Shown here in pieces: positions 23,131 to 35,187 of a DNA stretch of 64,000 nt. The notes under the pieces were generated by a model. It worked only from the letters and a program-made list of their open reading frames with translations. It did no database searches and was not told the DNA's origin. This DNA comes from Dipteronia dyeriana. Taxonomy: Eukaryota; Streptophyta; Magnoliopsida; Sapindales; Sapindaceae. The position numbers and the translations under genes are program-made. Position 1 is the stretch's first letter. The number at the start of each line of letters is the position of its first letter. The stretch spans positions 53,287,288 through 53,351,287 of the forward strand of contig CM065296.1 in NCBI GenBank assembly GCA_032871835.1. Reading direction: 5' to 3'.

Positions 23131-24970
23131 ATTTGTTTCGACAAATGCTAAATTTCTGGAAAAATACTATATGAATAATTTTGTGCCTAAAAGTAGAATT
23201 GTCCTGAATGAACTTTTAGGAGATACAATTCCACAAAGAGGTTTCGTAACCAAGCCCAATTGTAAGTTCCGTACCAATACAAGATTAACAATCTACCATA
23301 CCTCATCATAGTGGGAGGGTTGTTAGACAACCCGAGAGAAACATCGGTTTAAGAGAATCTGTAGAGAATCTTCCAGAAGACGATGATCCCTATACGTACA
23401 ATGAAGCAATAGAAGATGTTGATTATCGCCATTGGCAAAAGGCAATGCAATCCGAAATTGGATCTATGTTCAAAAACAAAGTTTGGTCTCTTGTAGACTT
23501 GCCTAAAGGGATAAAACCCATTGGGTTCAAGTGGGTATACAAGAGGAAAAGAGGAATGGATGGAAAGTTGGAAACCTTTAAAGCTATATTGGTAGCTAAA
23601 GGTTATACACAGAAGGAAGGTATCGATTATGAAGAAACCTTCTCTCTTGTGGCCATGCTTAAATCCATTAGAATACTCTTATCCATTGCGGCATCTCTAG
23701 ACCTAGAGATTTGGCAAATAGACATTAAGACAGCTTTCCTTAACATAATTCTTGACGAAAGCATCTATATGATGCAACCAGAAGGATTCATTGAAAAAGG
23801 CCAAGAGGAAAGGGTATTCAAGTTGCAAAGATCCATATATGGATTGAAGCAAGCATCCAGATCCTGGAACATAAGGTTCGATCAAGCTGTAAAAAGTTTT
23901 GGATTTATTCAAAACCTTGATGAACCTTGTGTATACAAAAGGATTAAAGGTGACAAGTTGATTTTCCTAGTTCTTTAAGTTGACGATATACTACTCATCG
24001 GAAACGATGTAGGTGTATAGACATCAATAAAAGAATGGTTAGCAAAACAATTTGATATGAAGGACTTAGGAGAAGCAAGTTATGCTCTTGGTATCTAAGT
24101 CATAAGGGATAGAAAGAATAGAACGATTGCATTATCCCAAGCTTCATACACAGATAAAATCTTGTCTAGGTTTTCCATGTAAGATTCCAAGAAAGGTATG
24201 TTACCTTTCAGACATGGAATCAAACATTCTAAGGAACAAGTTCCTAAGAATGAGCATGAAGAGCAATTCATGAGTAGGGTTCCATATGCATCGGCAGTTG
24301 GAAGTCCTCATGTATGCAATGCTCTGTACTAGACTAGATATTTGTTTTGTTGTGGGCATAGTTAGCAGGTTTCAATCGAAGCCTGGTCCTGATCACTGGA
24401 CGGCAGTCAAGCATATTTTCAAGTATCTTAGGAGAACGAAAGATTATATGCTTGTATACTCTGGAGGGGATTTAATTCCCAATGGGTATACTGATTTTGA
24501 TTTTCAGTTAGATTCTAACTCTAGGAGATCAACATCAGGATCTGTGTTTACTATTAGAGGAGGGGCAGCAATATGGAGGACTATCAAGCAATCTTGTATT
24601 GCTGATTCCACCATGGAAGACAAGTATGTAGCCGCATGTGAGGCTGCTAAAGAGGCTGTCTGGTTTTGCCAATTCTTGATTGACTTGGAAGTGGTTCCTA
24701 ATGCGAATAAGTAGATCACTATCTATTGTGACAATAATGGAGCAGTGGCTAATTTAAAAGAACCAAGAAGTCATAAGAGAGGGAAACACATTGAAAGAAA
24801 GTATCACCTTCTAAAGGAAATTGTGTATAAGGGTGACACGACGATTACCAAGATCGCGTCAGCAGAAAATCTAGCGGATCCCCTTACAAAGGCTCTTCCA
24901 TAAAATAGTTTTGATGGGCATCTAAAGAACATGGGAATGAGAGATATGACACATTTGCTATAGAACAAGT
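23131..24970 (+). pseudogene. Copia reverse transcriptase and RNase H, copy 1 (degenerate)
   Basis: RT begins at 'MQSEIGSMFKNKVWSLVDLP' (23445) with 'KPIGFKWVYKRKRG', 'IDIKTAFLN' and 'IYGLKQASRSWN'. The YVDD-type site is damaged (FLVL, stop, VDDIL near 23977). RNase H shows 'CTRLDICFVVGIVSRFQ' and 'RRSTSGSVFTI', ending at the pol stop near 24961. Several stops are intact Gln codons in copy 2 (27181-28383), pointing to C-to-T decay after the two sequences diverged. Confidence 0.9.
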
Positions 24971-24977
24971 GGGAGAT

Positions 24978-27180
24978 TGTTAGGATTATGCTCAACATCA
25001 AGAGAATAATATTGTATTTGACAATGTTTTCATATTAATAAAGTGATTTCTAGTTTAACAAATCTTATACCATTTATAGTTTAATTATTATAATTGTCAA
25101 AAGTAAATAATCATAAAGTCAAAAGACTATGAGAAAAGAAGAATTGTTCATACATCTAGATATGTATGAGGTGGACACAATTCTTTAGTTAGTCATGAAT
25201 AATATTCACAACTTAAGATAATAGGTTGGGAGCCTTTATCTTGTCAAAGTTGTAGATTTTTTTGCTAGCATTTGAGTGGGATCAAATGTGTTATGATGAG
25301 TCTAAAATCTTCAAAGTGTGGTGTCTTTGGGCAAAAGAACCTAGTGCACTGGGTGCATTGATTGGATCACAAAGAAATACTTTATCTAGAACCGTCAATA
25401 GATAAAAGTTTTTCATTTGAAGACAATCAGAGAGTCTATCTTAATCTTGAGATAAATGATGGACTTATGGTTACAAGTGTTATCATTTGAGCTATCAAAG
25501 AGTACGATTATATAGCATAGCCTATCCTCGATAGTTTGGTGGTATTCATTTGTTAATCGATAGAGGATTTCATTTATAGATATGGACATCGTGGCTCTAT
25601 TTATTAAATGAGTGTAGAATATCGTCATATGGATGTTTTGAGGTATTGGATATTAAATCTTAACGTTAAGTTTTCAATAGTGTCTATTGAAACATGGCTT
25701 CAAGACAAGTCAAAATATTCAAGTTCAAAATGTGGTCATTTGAGTAAATTTGGTAACTTTGAGAGCTATATACGGTCTATGAGTTCTTGGTGATTACTGG
25801 TATTCTGCACGAGGATACACTTTCTCTAATAAGGTTGTCTAGGGTATAAATGAGTAACATCAACTTATTCTATCTTTATTTAAGAGTTCAATTTTAGTTC
25901 TTTAGTGGAATGAACTAAAATTAAATAGATCGGACCTAAGTGAATCATTTGTTGATTGTGATTGGGTTGTGTCTATTGGAGCTTAAATTTAGATAGCCCG
26001 CCAAGATCCCCAATCCACACGAACTTGTATGGATTACTTGATATATTCTACCAGACCAATTTAGGGGTCCATCTAGAATTGTATTAAGGTATGTAGACTT
26101 GTTTCTTTTTATAAGAATGGGTCTAGTTCACATGTGGACGTTTTATAAAGGTCAAATGGATTTAATAAAATAAGAAAATAATATATTGGCCCATATATAT
26201 GTGTTGGGTGGCAAGGCTATTTAGAATAGCTTAATTATATTATTTTATTTTATTATTTAATTAAATAAAAATTAATTAATTTGGTGATTAATTAATTATT
26301 TTATTAAAGTCAAAATCTTTTTCTATTAGGATATGGTCTCCTAATATTATACTATTGTTGGTAGTATACTTAATATTAAAGACTATATTTGATAAGTAGA
26401 TAAATAAAATGAGTTATTTATCTAATCAAATTAGGAAGTCTTTAATATGGTTACAAATACACTATTGAGTTTGATTAGTAGTCTTGGTGTAGGATAGAAT
26501 TCTTTTAAGAAAATGATTCTTAACAACCAAGTAAATCTACCTAAGGAAAGGATTCTTAACCACCAAGTAAATCCTTCTTAGGAGAGGATTTGGTCTCCTA
26601 TATATGCTACTTGTAAATTTCGACCAAGCCTTAGTTTTTGGTGTGAGAAGTTGTTTTTTATTTGTTTTTTTATTGTTATAAAAAAAAACTTCGTCCAACT
26701 TATTGTGTGAAGAATTCGGCCAAGCATAGAGAAAAGAGGGAACATTTTTGTTTTCGAAAGTACACTAGTAACCTTTGTATCAAAAGGGTTTTGTATACAA
26801 CATCAAATCAAGGTTCACGCGAGTTTCAATCAAACTGATTGATAATTCAAAAGTGACCAGACATTCTTGGTTTTTCTCTTGGAGGATATTTATAACTAAC
26901 AAAGAAATAGATTTTGTTTGTTTCCATCCTCAGGTATACAATTTAAATAAATGGAGTCCACACTCCTAGGTGATTCACATTCGTGATTGGATTGGAAGAT
27001 CTTGTGCATTCAATTCGACGCTAGTTTAATCGTCACAAAAAAAGGTACGATACTTTTTATATACATCAATTAATCTAGGGTTAAGGTTCTTGTTATTTAA
27101 AGGGAATTTTTTTATACACAAACCCTAATTTTCAAATTTTCTCATGCTTTCGTTGCGTTTTGAACCATTTTTTCCCTTCA
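24978..27180 (+). repeat. Copia LTR2 (middle LTR), 2.20 kb
   Basis: Starts TGTTAGGATTATGC after the polypurine-like CAAGTGGGAGAT and ends TTTTTTCCCTTCA. It is shorter and more diverged than LTR1 and LTR3 and lacks their internal 150-bp duplication. It is followed directly by mid-RT sequence and not by a primer site. Confidence 0.9.
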
Positions 27181-28383
27181 TCAACCAGAAGGATTCATTG
27201 AAAAAGGCCAAGAGGCAAGGGTATGCAAGTTGCAAAGATCAATATATGGATTAAAGCAAGCATCCAGATCCTGGAACATAAGGTTCGATCAAGCCGTGAA
27301 AAGTTTTGGATTTATTCAAAACCTTGATGAACCTTGTGTATACAAAAGGATAAGGATTAAAGGGGACAAGTTGGTTTTCCTAGTTCTTTACGTTGATGAT
27401 ATACTACTCATCAAAAACGATGTAGGTGTATTGACATCAATAAAAGAATGGTTAGCAAAACAATTTGATATGAAGGACTTAGGAGAAGCAAGTTATATTC
27501 TTGGTATCCAAGTCATATGGGATAGAAAGAATAGAACGATTGCATTATCCTAAGCTTCATACATAGATAAAATCTTGTCTAGGTTTTCCATGCAAGATTC
27601 CAAGAAAGGTATGTTACCTTTCAGACATGGAATCAAACTTTCTAAGGAACAAGTTCCTAACAATGATCTTGAAGAGCAATTCATGAGTAGGGTTCCATAC
27701 GCATCGACGGTTGGAAGTCTCATATATGCAATGCTCTGCTCTAGACCGGATATTTGTTTTGCTGTGGACATAGTTAGTAGGTTTCAATCGAAGCCTGATC
27801 AATGGACGGCAGTCAAACATATTTTCAAGTATCTAAGGAGAACGAGAGATTATATGCTTGTATACTCTATAGGGGATTTAATTCTCGTTGGGTATACTGA
27901 TTCTGATTTTCAGTCAGATTCTGACCTCAGGAGATCAACATCAGGATCTGTGTTTACTATTGGAGGAGGGGCAGTCATATGGAGAAGTATCAAGCAATCT
28001 TATATTGTTGATTCCACCATGGAAGCCGAGTATGTAGCCGCATACGAGGCTACTAAACAGGCTGTCTGGCTCCGCCAATTCTTGATTGACTTGGAAGTGG
28101 TTCCTAATGCAAATATACAGATCACTATCTATTGTGACAATAGTGGAGCAGTTGCTAATTTGAGAAAACTAAGAAGTCATAAGAGAGGGAAATACATTGA
28201 AAGAAAGTATCACCTTCTAAGGGAAATTGTGCATAGGGGTGACGCGACGATTACCGAAATCATGTCAGCAGAAAATCTAACGGATCCCTTTACAAAGGCT
28301 CTTCCACAAAAGAGTTTTGATGGGCATCTAGAGAATATGGGGATGAGAGATATGACACATTTGCTATAGAGCAATTGGGAGAT
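27181..28383 (+). pseudogene. Copia RT and RNase H, copy 2 (3' partial)
   Basis: Starts mid-RT at 'QPEGFIEKGQEARVCKLQRS', equivalent to about 23777 of copy 1, and runs to the pol stop near 28366. The first open stretch (27230-27553) has an intact active site, 'VFLVLYVDDILL', and the second (27575-28369) carries most of RNase H: 'SRPDICFAVDIVSRFQ', 'DSTMEAEYVAAYEATKQAVW', 'QITIYCDNSGAVANL', 'AENLTDPFTKALPQKSFDGH'. One stop (TAA for CAA) near 27550 separates them. The 5' half of the element is absent. Confidence 0.9.
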
Positions 28384-30040
28384 TGTTAGGATTATGCTCG
28401 ATAGCAAGAGTATAATATTTTTTTTTGACAATCTTTTCATAATAATAAAGTGATTTCTAGTTTATCAAATTTTACAGCATTTATAGTTTAATTATTATAA
28501 TTGTCAAAAGTAAATAATCATCAGGTCAAAAGACTATGAGAAATGAAGAATTGTTCATACATCTAGATATGTATGAGGTAGACACAATTCTTTAGTTAGT
28601 CTTGAATAATATTCACAACTTAAGATAATAGGTTGGGCGCCTTTATCTTGTCAAATTCATAGATTCTTTTGCTAGCATTTGAGTGGGATCAAATGTGTTA
28701 TGATGAGCCTAAAATCATCAAAGTGTGGCGTCTTTGGGCAAAAGAATCTAGTGCACTGGGTGCATTGAATAGGATCAAAATGAAATACTTTATCTAGAAC
28801 CGTCAATAGAAAAAAGTTTCATTTGGAGACAATCGGAGAGTCTATCTCAATCCTGAGATAAATGATGGACTTATGGTTGTAAGTGTTATCATTTGAGCTA
28901 GCAATGAGTACGATTATATAGCATAGTCTATCCTCGATAGTTTAGTGGTTTTCATTTGTTAATCGATAGAGGACTTCATTTATAGATATGGACATCGTGG
29001 CTCCATTTATTGAATAAGAGAAGAATACCATCATATGGATGTTTTGAGGTCTTGGATATTAAATCTTAACGTTAATTTTTCAATAGTGTCTATTGAAACA
29101 TGGCTTCTGAACAAGTCAAAATATCCAAGTTCAAAATGTGGTCATATGAGTAAATATGGTAACTTTGAGAGCTATAGGCGGTTTATGAGCTCTTGGAGAT
29201 TACTGGTATTCTTCACGATGATACACATTCTCCAATAAGGTTGTCTAAGGTATGAATGAGTAACAGAATCTTATTCTATCTTTATTTAAGAGTTCAATTT
29301 TAGTTATTTAGTGGATTGAACTAAAATTAAATAGATCGGACCTAAGTGAATCATTTGTTGATTGTGAATGGGTTGTGTTTATTGGAGCTTAAATTTAGAT
29401 AGCCTGCCAAGATCCTCAATTTACACGAACTGGCATGGATCACGTGATATATTCTACCGGACCAATTTAGGGGTCCATATAGAATTGTATTAAGGCATGT
29501 GATCTTGTTTCTTTTTGTAAGAATAAGTCTAGTTCACATGTGGACTTTTTATTAAGGTCCAATGGATTTAGTAAAATAAAAAATAATAATATATGGCCCA
29601 TATACATGTGTTGGGCGGCAAGGCTATTAAGAATAGCTTAAATTATATTATTTTTATTTTATTATTTTATTAAATAGAAATTAATTAATTCGTTGATTAA
29701 TTAATTATTTAATTAAAAGTCAAAATCTTTTTCCTAATAGGAGACGGTCTCCTAAAATTATACTATTGTTAGTAGTATAATTAATATTAAAGACTATATT
29801 TGATAGGTAGATAAATAAAGGAAGTTATTTATCTAATCAAATTAGAAAGTCTTTAATATGGTTACAAATAGTATTTGAGTTGGATTAGGAGTCTTGGTGT
29901 TAGGATAGAATTCCTTTTTGAAAAGGATTCTTAACCACAAAGTAAATCTACATAAGGAAAGGATTCTTAACTACCAAGTAATCCTTCTTATGAAAAGAAT
30001 TAAATCTCCTAATTATATTCTTGTGAATTTCGGCCAACTC

Positions 30041-30105
<65 letters not shown>

Positions 30106-30864
30106 TATATAAGATGATAGAATTCCTTTTAGAAAAGGATTCATAACTACCAAATAAATCCACCTAAGGAAAGGATTCTTGCCAACCATGTAAATCCTTC
30201 TTAGGAAATAATTTGTGATCCCATATATATATCCTTGTGAATTTCAGCCAGCTCGATGATTTTTAGAGTGAAAATTTTGTCCAACCTAAGAGTTTTCTAA
30301 GAGAGAATTTTGCTTGGCAAGAGAGAATTTTGAGAGAGAAATTTTGGTATTTTACTCTAGACAAAATTCAATCAACTCTAAGATATAGGGTGTGGAATTC
30401 AGCCAAGGAGAAAAAAGAAAAAGAGAATGTTTTTGCTTTCGATAGTACACTAGTATCCTTTATAGCAAAAGGGTTTTGTTTACAACATCGAATCAAGGTT
30501 CACGCGAGTTTCAATCAAATTGATTGATAATTCACAAGTGGCCGGATGTTCTTGATTTTTCTCTTGGAGGATATTTGTAACTAACAAAGAAGAAGATTTT
30601 TTTTGTTTCCATCCTCAGGTATACAGTTTAAAGAAAGGGAGCCCACACTTCAAGGTGATTCACGTTCATGATTAGAATGGAAGATCTTGTGGATTCAATT
30701 CAACGCTAGTTCAATCGTCACGAAAAAAAAAGGTACAATACTTTTTATATACATCAATTAATCTAGGGTTAAGGTTCTCGTTGCATAAAAAAAAAATTAT
30801 ACGCAAACCCTAATTTTCGTTTTTATCACGTTTCTGTTGCGTTTTGAACAGTATTTTCCCTACA
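28384..30864 (+). repeat. Copia LTR3 (3' outer LTR), 2.48 kb
   Basis: Starts TGTTAGGATTATGC and ends TTTTCCCTACA, followed by target copy TCGAC. Long blocks are identical to LTR1 (for example around 29570-29870 against 18600-18900). An (AT)n tract at 30044-30104 is expanded relative to LTR1. Confidence 0.9.
30044..30104. repeat. (AT)n microsatellite within LTR3
   Basis: About 27 AT units then CACACAC. LTR1 has only a short ATATATATAT at the same place (about 19076), so the tract expanded after insertion. Open frames rich in Tyr-Ile across it are artefacts. Confidence 0.95.
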
Positions 30865-31660
30865 TCGACTACTTCACCCAGTGGGTGGAAGTAGATCCAT
30901 TCTCTAAAATAACAGAAGAGAACACCACTAAATTCATCAAGAAGAATGTAGTTTGTAGGTTCGGTACCCCGATGATCATCATCATTGTCCCTGGCAAGCA
31001 ATTCGACAATGCGAAGTACAGATAGTTTTGTGTTGGTCTGGGCATTGATCTCCACTTTGCTTCTGTAGCTCACCTTCAGACCAATGGCATGGTAAAAGCT
31101 ACAAATAAGACCATTAAGAAACTCTTAAGGAAAAAATTGTAATAGAAAAAAAGCAAATAGGCAAAGGAGCCCCCCGATGTACTCTGGGCTTACCGTAGCA
31201 CCAAGATGACAGCGACTGGACAAACCCCATACTCTCTGGCATTTAGGGTAGAAGTGGTACTTTCTATCAAGCATAAGCTAACCTCGTTAAGGGTCTAACA
31301 TTTCAAACCAAAGAGCAACGATGTCAAACCAAGCTAAGAGCCAAAATGGACCTCTTTAAGGAGAAGCAAGATAAGGTAGTAGAAATAGTAGTAGTCTACC
31401 AAAGCCGAATTGTGAGTTACTTCATTAGGAAGGTAAAAGCTCGTATTTTTAAAGAAGAAAACCAGGTAATCCGAAAGGTGACCAAGAATACCAGGAACCG
31501 GTCAGATAGAGTACGAGCCCCGAATTGGGAAGGCCCTTACCTACTGAAGATAGTGTTCCGAAGCAGAGCCTATAAGCTAGAGGACAAGGATAGATGATCG
31601 ATTGACCACAATTGGAATGCTGACCACTTGAAGAGATCCTACCCGTAGGAAGTTGGAAGC
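30865..31660 (+). pseudogene. Gypsy integrase core and C-terminus (degenerate)
   Basis: Continues the integrase interrupted at 17414: 'IDYFTQWVEVDPFSKITEEN', 'TKFIKKNVVCRFGTP', then 'IVPGKQFDNAKYR', where the family's second catalytic Asp is replaced or lost. After a stop, 'HLQTNGMVKATN' stands where the family has HPQTNG.VE, so the catalytic Glu is changed to Lys. The C-terminus shows 'RAPNWEGPYLLKIVFRSRAY' and ends near 31597. It cannot be active. Confidence 0.85.
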
Positions 31661-31799
31661 TTCATAGGCACCAGTATTTGAATTCCAAAAACATTATGTA
31701 TCGCCAACTTGATCATTAATAACGTCTCCATTTTCCTTCATCTACATTTGTCTCTTTTATTGGCCTAGTTTTTCCTCATAGCTTTTCGCCATGATCGTC

Positions 31800-32175
31800 G
31801 TGAACCATGGAAAGCAACATAGCTACCCCGATGCCTTGGTCGGGCACTACCCTATATTAAGAAGGGTCTAAGCTTAAGTGCATAGTTGCCAACTAGATCA
31901 CGAGATTATGATGACCATCCTGGTTCCCTTGGTCAGGCAACCCCCCCAGAAAGGGTCTGAGCGTAAGTGCATAGTTTCCAGTCAGATCACAAAACCAGGA
32001 TAGCCAAATGGCCCTTCTGATGCCTTGGTCAGGCTACCATAACCAAGGAAGATCTAATCATAAGTGCATAGTTTCCAGCCAAACCACAAGACCATGACAG
32101 CCAAGTGGCCATCCTGATGCATTGGTCGGGCTACTACCCTCTAGAAGAATCTGGGTCATAAGTGCATAGTTGCCT
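31800..32175 (+). repeat. Tandem repeats, about 90-98 bp, in the gypsy 3' UTR
   Basis: Four copies of TAAGTGCATAGTT (about 31875, 31965, 32062, 32160), each preceded by GATGCCTTGGTCAGGC or a variant and AGGGTCTGAGC or a variant. The same core words, read on the minus strand, form the 6940-7163 repeat, so it is a family feature. Confidence 0.85.
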
Positions 32176-33234
32176 GCCTAGATAGCGATTGACTGAGTAC
32201 CAATTTTTCATTGTATGGGATACTAGGTACCTCGATTCTTCTAAAAAGAATAATCAGTTTAAGCATGGTCTCACGGGGTCCGCCTACATCAGTACCTTAA
32301 AAATTGGTTCTAGTCACTTGTCACACATTTTTTCTCCTTATCAGTTTGTTGGTTTTCTTGTGTTACCGGGAATATACAAGGGACTTGATACAGGGATGTT
32401 AGATGCCATGATCATGGTATCAATTGGGTTTTAGGATACCACACCTATAAGGATCCTTGACACTTAGGTTCTTACAGCAAATAATTTCACCAAAAGAAAA
32501 TCCTGATACATGATTGATTTATGCCTAGACCATGACTCCATCTAGATACCAAGGAACAGTGTACATTAAAATCTCAGGTACCAAGATATGTGGGATTGAT
32601 TATCACCAAAGTATCATAGTACCTGGAAACGAACGCGTAGAACCATGACCTCCTAAGAAGGATGGTCGGCCTTGATAATACGATTCAAAAACATTTCTGA
32701 CTAAGTACCTTGGTAATCTAGTACCAGACACCTGGTGTGCTAAATTTCTTATTCTTGATAAATTTTTAGCCTTTTTTTACTACCATAAATTGTTAAGTCA
32801 GGTGTATGTAGAGGACTAACATCTAGATCCAGCTTGTGATATACGTGAATTTAAGCAGATTCAACTAAGTAAGATGGATAACTAAAGACAAATATAGAGG
32901 GAAAAGAAAGAGAACATTTCCATTCACTAGACCAAGGAGAGCCTATCCCCTGGTATCGGGCAACATACTTGTAAAAAGAAAAGGAAAAAGAAAAAAATGT
33001 ATATGAAATGACTTGGTATATTTTTTTCTTGATCAAACAGGGTGCTCACCCCCATTTCTGGGCAGAATTCAAAGAATAGTCATACTACTCGATCACGCAA
33101 CGACTCTCTCCTGGTTGCCCTCTCATCTTGCTTTTTTTCTAGGTACCTACTCCTCTACCTCCACTTACGTAGCATCAGCAGGGATTTGTACTTGAACTGA
33201 GCCAGTTTAAAGTTCCATCACAGCCATCTGTTCA
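32176..33234 (+). other. Gypsy 3' untranslated spacer
   Basis: No recognisable protein. Repeated words such as GGTACC and ACCAAG recur loosely. By position it is the spacer between the 3' UTR repeats and the antisense reading frame of the gypsy element. Confidence 0.4.
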
Positions 33235-35187
33235 GCTCGCTCCACCACCTCTTTGGTTATAGGCTAATCTCCACCACCTCTTTGGTTGCAAGTTGACCCT
33301 CCACCACTTCTTTAGCAGTAGGCTGAGTCTCTACTGCATCCTTAGAAGTAGGTTGATCCTCTGTCATCTCAACAGGTCTGGATGGAGAAGTATGGAAGAT
33401 TGGGATTCCTCCTTTAACTTGAGATGCTGCTCTAGTTGGGGACTTTAAGAAAGGATCTACACTGGTAGCTCCCATGTCAGGTAGAGGAAAGGAGATATGA
33501 TATTGACCCTCATTGTTATTTGCACCTTCATCAGCCCCCGTAGCTCGAGAAGTGTTAACTCCATCAGTAACTGGGGGTAGAAATCTTCCTGGCCTTCTCG
33601 ATGATCCTCTCCAAGGATCAACATTTGGACCTCAGAACCTCAATATCATATGCACATTTGTTTTGCTTCGCGCTGCATTGGGTGTCCTCAAGGAATTTTA
33701 CAGTTTGGTTCAAAGCCTGGCGTAGTTCCAGGTTGTCTGTTTGCGACTGAGCGTGTTCCTTTTCTGATTTTTCAAGCTCGGCCTAAGCAACTTCAGCACG
33801 CATCCTAAGAAAACTGACTTTATGGCTTAGGGCAACATTGTACTTGAAGACCTGCAAGTCATAACATATACAGTAATTATTATCCAGGTACCAGTATTAT
33901 ACATACGAAAGCAAGGGGATAGGGTAATATGCTTCTGCCAGAATGGCGAAGCCCTTGGTAAGTAGCACGTCCAATGGCATCAAGGTCGTGGGACCCAACC
34001 CCCCACCAGGGCAAGGGCTATGAACCGTTCCACTACTTCAATTTAACCAGTGATCCTTGGCCTGGGCATGGTTTAATCCCAAGGAGCCACAACAACGGTT
34101 GTCGTAGTAGAATCAACACCTACCTCTGCCCTTGTAGGAATGGTAACAAGTGGGGGAGAGGGAGCAGTAGCGGGAGTAGTAATGGTAACAGTAGAGGTGA
34201 AAGCAGTTGTTATAGCAACAGTAGCAGAAATAGCGGTAACAAAAGTAGGGGTAGTAGAATCTCGACCCCTCATCCTTGTCAACCTAGATGCAAAAGTATC
34301 CATCTGGGATGTGAGTTAAAAAAGAGGGGGGAGAGGTGACCTCCGTACCTAGATTAGGATAGGTAAGCATCTGTCATCACTTGCTGTGGTAGAAGGAGGA
34401 ATATGGATAATGCTGGAAGATGAAGGAGGGGTTCTAAAAAACTTGGAGGTAGGTGATCCAAGTGGAGTAGGAAGTAGAGGGTGAGTTCGATCTTCAAGTG
34501 GTCTAGGCTCCCTCTAGACCGGTAGTGGAACTACAGAAACTACAAGAAAAAAGAAAGAGTTAGAATCAGTCAAGATCTACTGAAGAAGAACACAATGAAG
34601 CTAAAACTTAAGGTCTTATCTCTCTAGAGATGCATGAGAAATACGGAGATAGCGGTTAACCCACCTGACATCATAAGCATCCGAGGTAGAATATTGTTGG
34701 TTAAGGTGTGACCGTTTGATAATGGCCTTCATGATCGCCTCTGATTCAGTGAAAAGAGACCCATTCTCCCATGTAGGTTTATCGTCGAAATGGGTAGGGA
34801 CCTAGTACTCAATGCCCCCGATGTTAATTGAGCTCCCCCATTCGCCACCTATCATGACCCACTCTATCTTCTAGGGGTTATGTTTCCTGTTTACACCAGG
34901 CATAGAACTTCCCCATTGGACTAGGTAATTGGCAGTAACATGGAACATATACCTCAACTCATCCACTCCTAGCTCCCTATTAAGACCGTCCTTCACACAT
35001 CGTTCCTTCCACCTCACCAGATGCCTCCAAAACCCGGGGTTAACTAGAGAGACACAAGCTACAAGGCAATTAGAGCTCTATGAAGGGTAGGGTGGAGAAG
35101 GAACCTAACCTCACTCTCAAAAGCAATAGTATGGATAGGGAGCTTGTTTGGAAAGGGGGTGTACACATCATACCCCTTGTGAGGGAT
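33235..35187 (-). pseudogene. Antisense additional ORF of the Tat-type gypsy (degenerate)
   Basis: Read on the minus strand, one frame runs from about 35187 to 34640 with only a few stops: 'HKGYDVYTPFPNKLPI', 'GFWRHLVRWKERCVKDGLNR', 'ELGVDELRYMFHVTANYLVQ', 'IEWVMIGGEWGSSINI' and 'FDDKPTWENGSLFTES'. The stops seen are all TAG. A Thr/Val/Ala-rich stretch follows (about 34303-34073), and near the C-terminal side are four 10-residue repeats like ETQPTAKEVV (about 33370-33240). Retand-group elements are known to carry an extra ORF, often antisense, between pol and the 3' LTR. Its function is unknown. Confidence 0.65.

Larger units (their letters stand above)
17415..30864 (+). mobile_element. Ty1-copia complex: LTR - internal - LTR - partial internal - LTR
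   Basis: A 13.45-kb insertion in the gypsy integrase. It starts TGTTAGG and ends CCCTACA, and is flanked by TCAAC (17410-17414) and TCGAC (30865-30869), a 5-bp target duplication with one transition. Order: LTR1, primer site, gag, integrase, RT, RNase H, LTR2, a second 3' pol fragment, LTR3. LTR1 and LTR3 are nearly identical over long blocks while LTR2 is diverged and shorter. All coding parts have stops; no protease active site was found. Confidence 0.9.
16471..35187 (+). mobile_element. Decayed Ty3-gypsy element (Tat/Retand-like), split by a copia complex
   Basis: The left part (16471-17414) holds RNase H and the integrase N-terminus; the right part (30865 onward) continues the integrase, followed by a 3' UTR with about 95-bp repeats and an antisense reading frame. 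The two parts join in register once the copia complex and one 5-bp target copy are left out. Everything 5' of RNase H is missing, and the 3' LTR is lost, replaced by a copia LTR fragment at 35188. It shares protein motifs and 3' UTR repeats with the minus-strand gypsy at 6918-14310. Confidence 0.8.

Noticed and set aside
29918..30163. Open frames of Tyr-Ile repeats on both strands
   Set aside because: They only translate the (AT)n tract in LTR3; both strands give the same artefact.
33974..34339. Ser/Asn/Gly-rich plus-strand frame of 121 codons
   Set aside because: It is the complement of the Thr/Val/Ala-rich part of the antisense ORF; the minus-strand reading joins a longer coherent frame.
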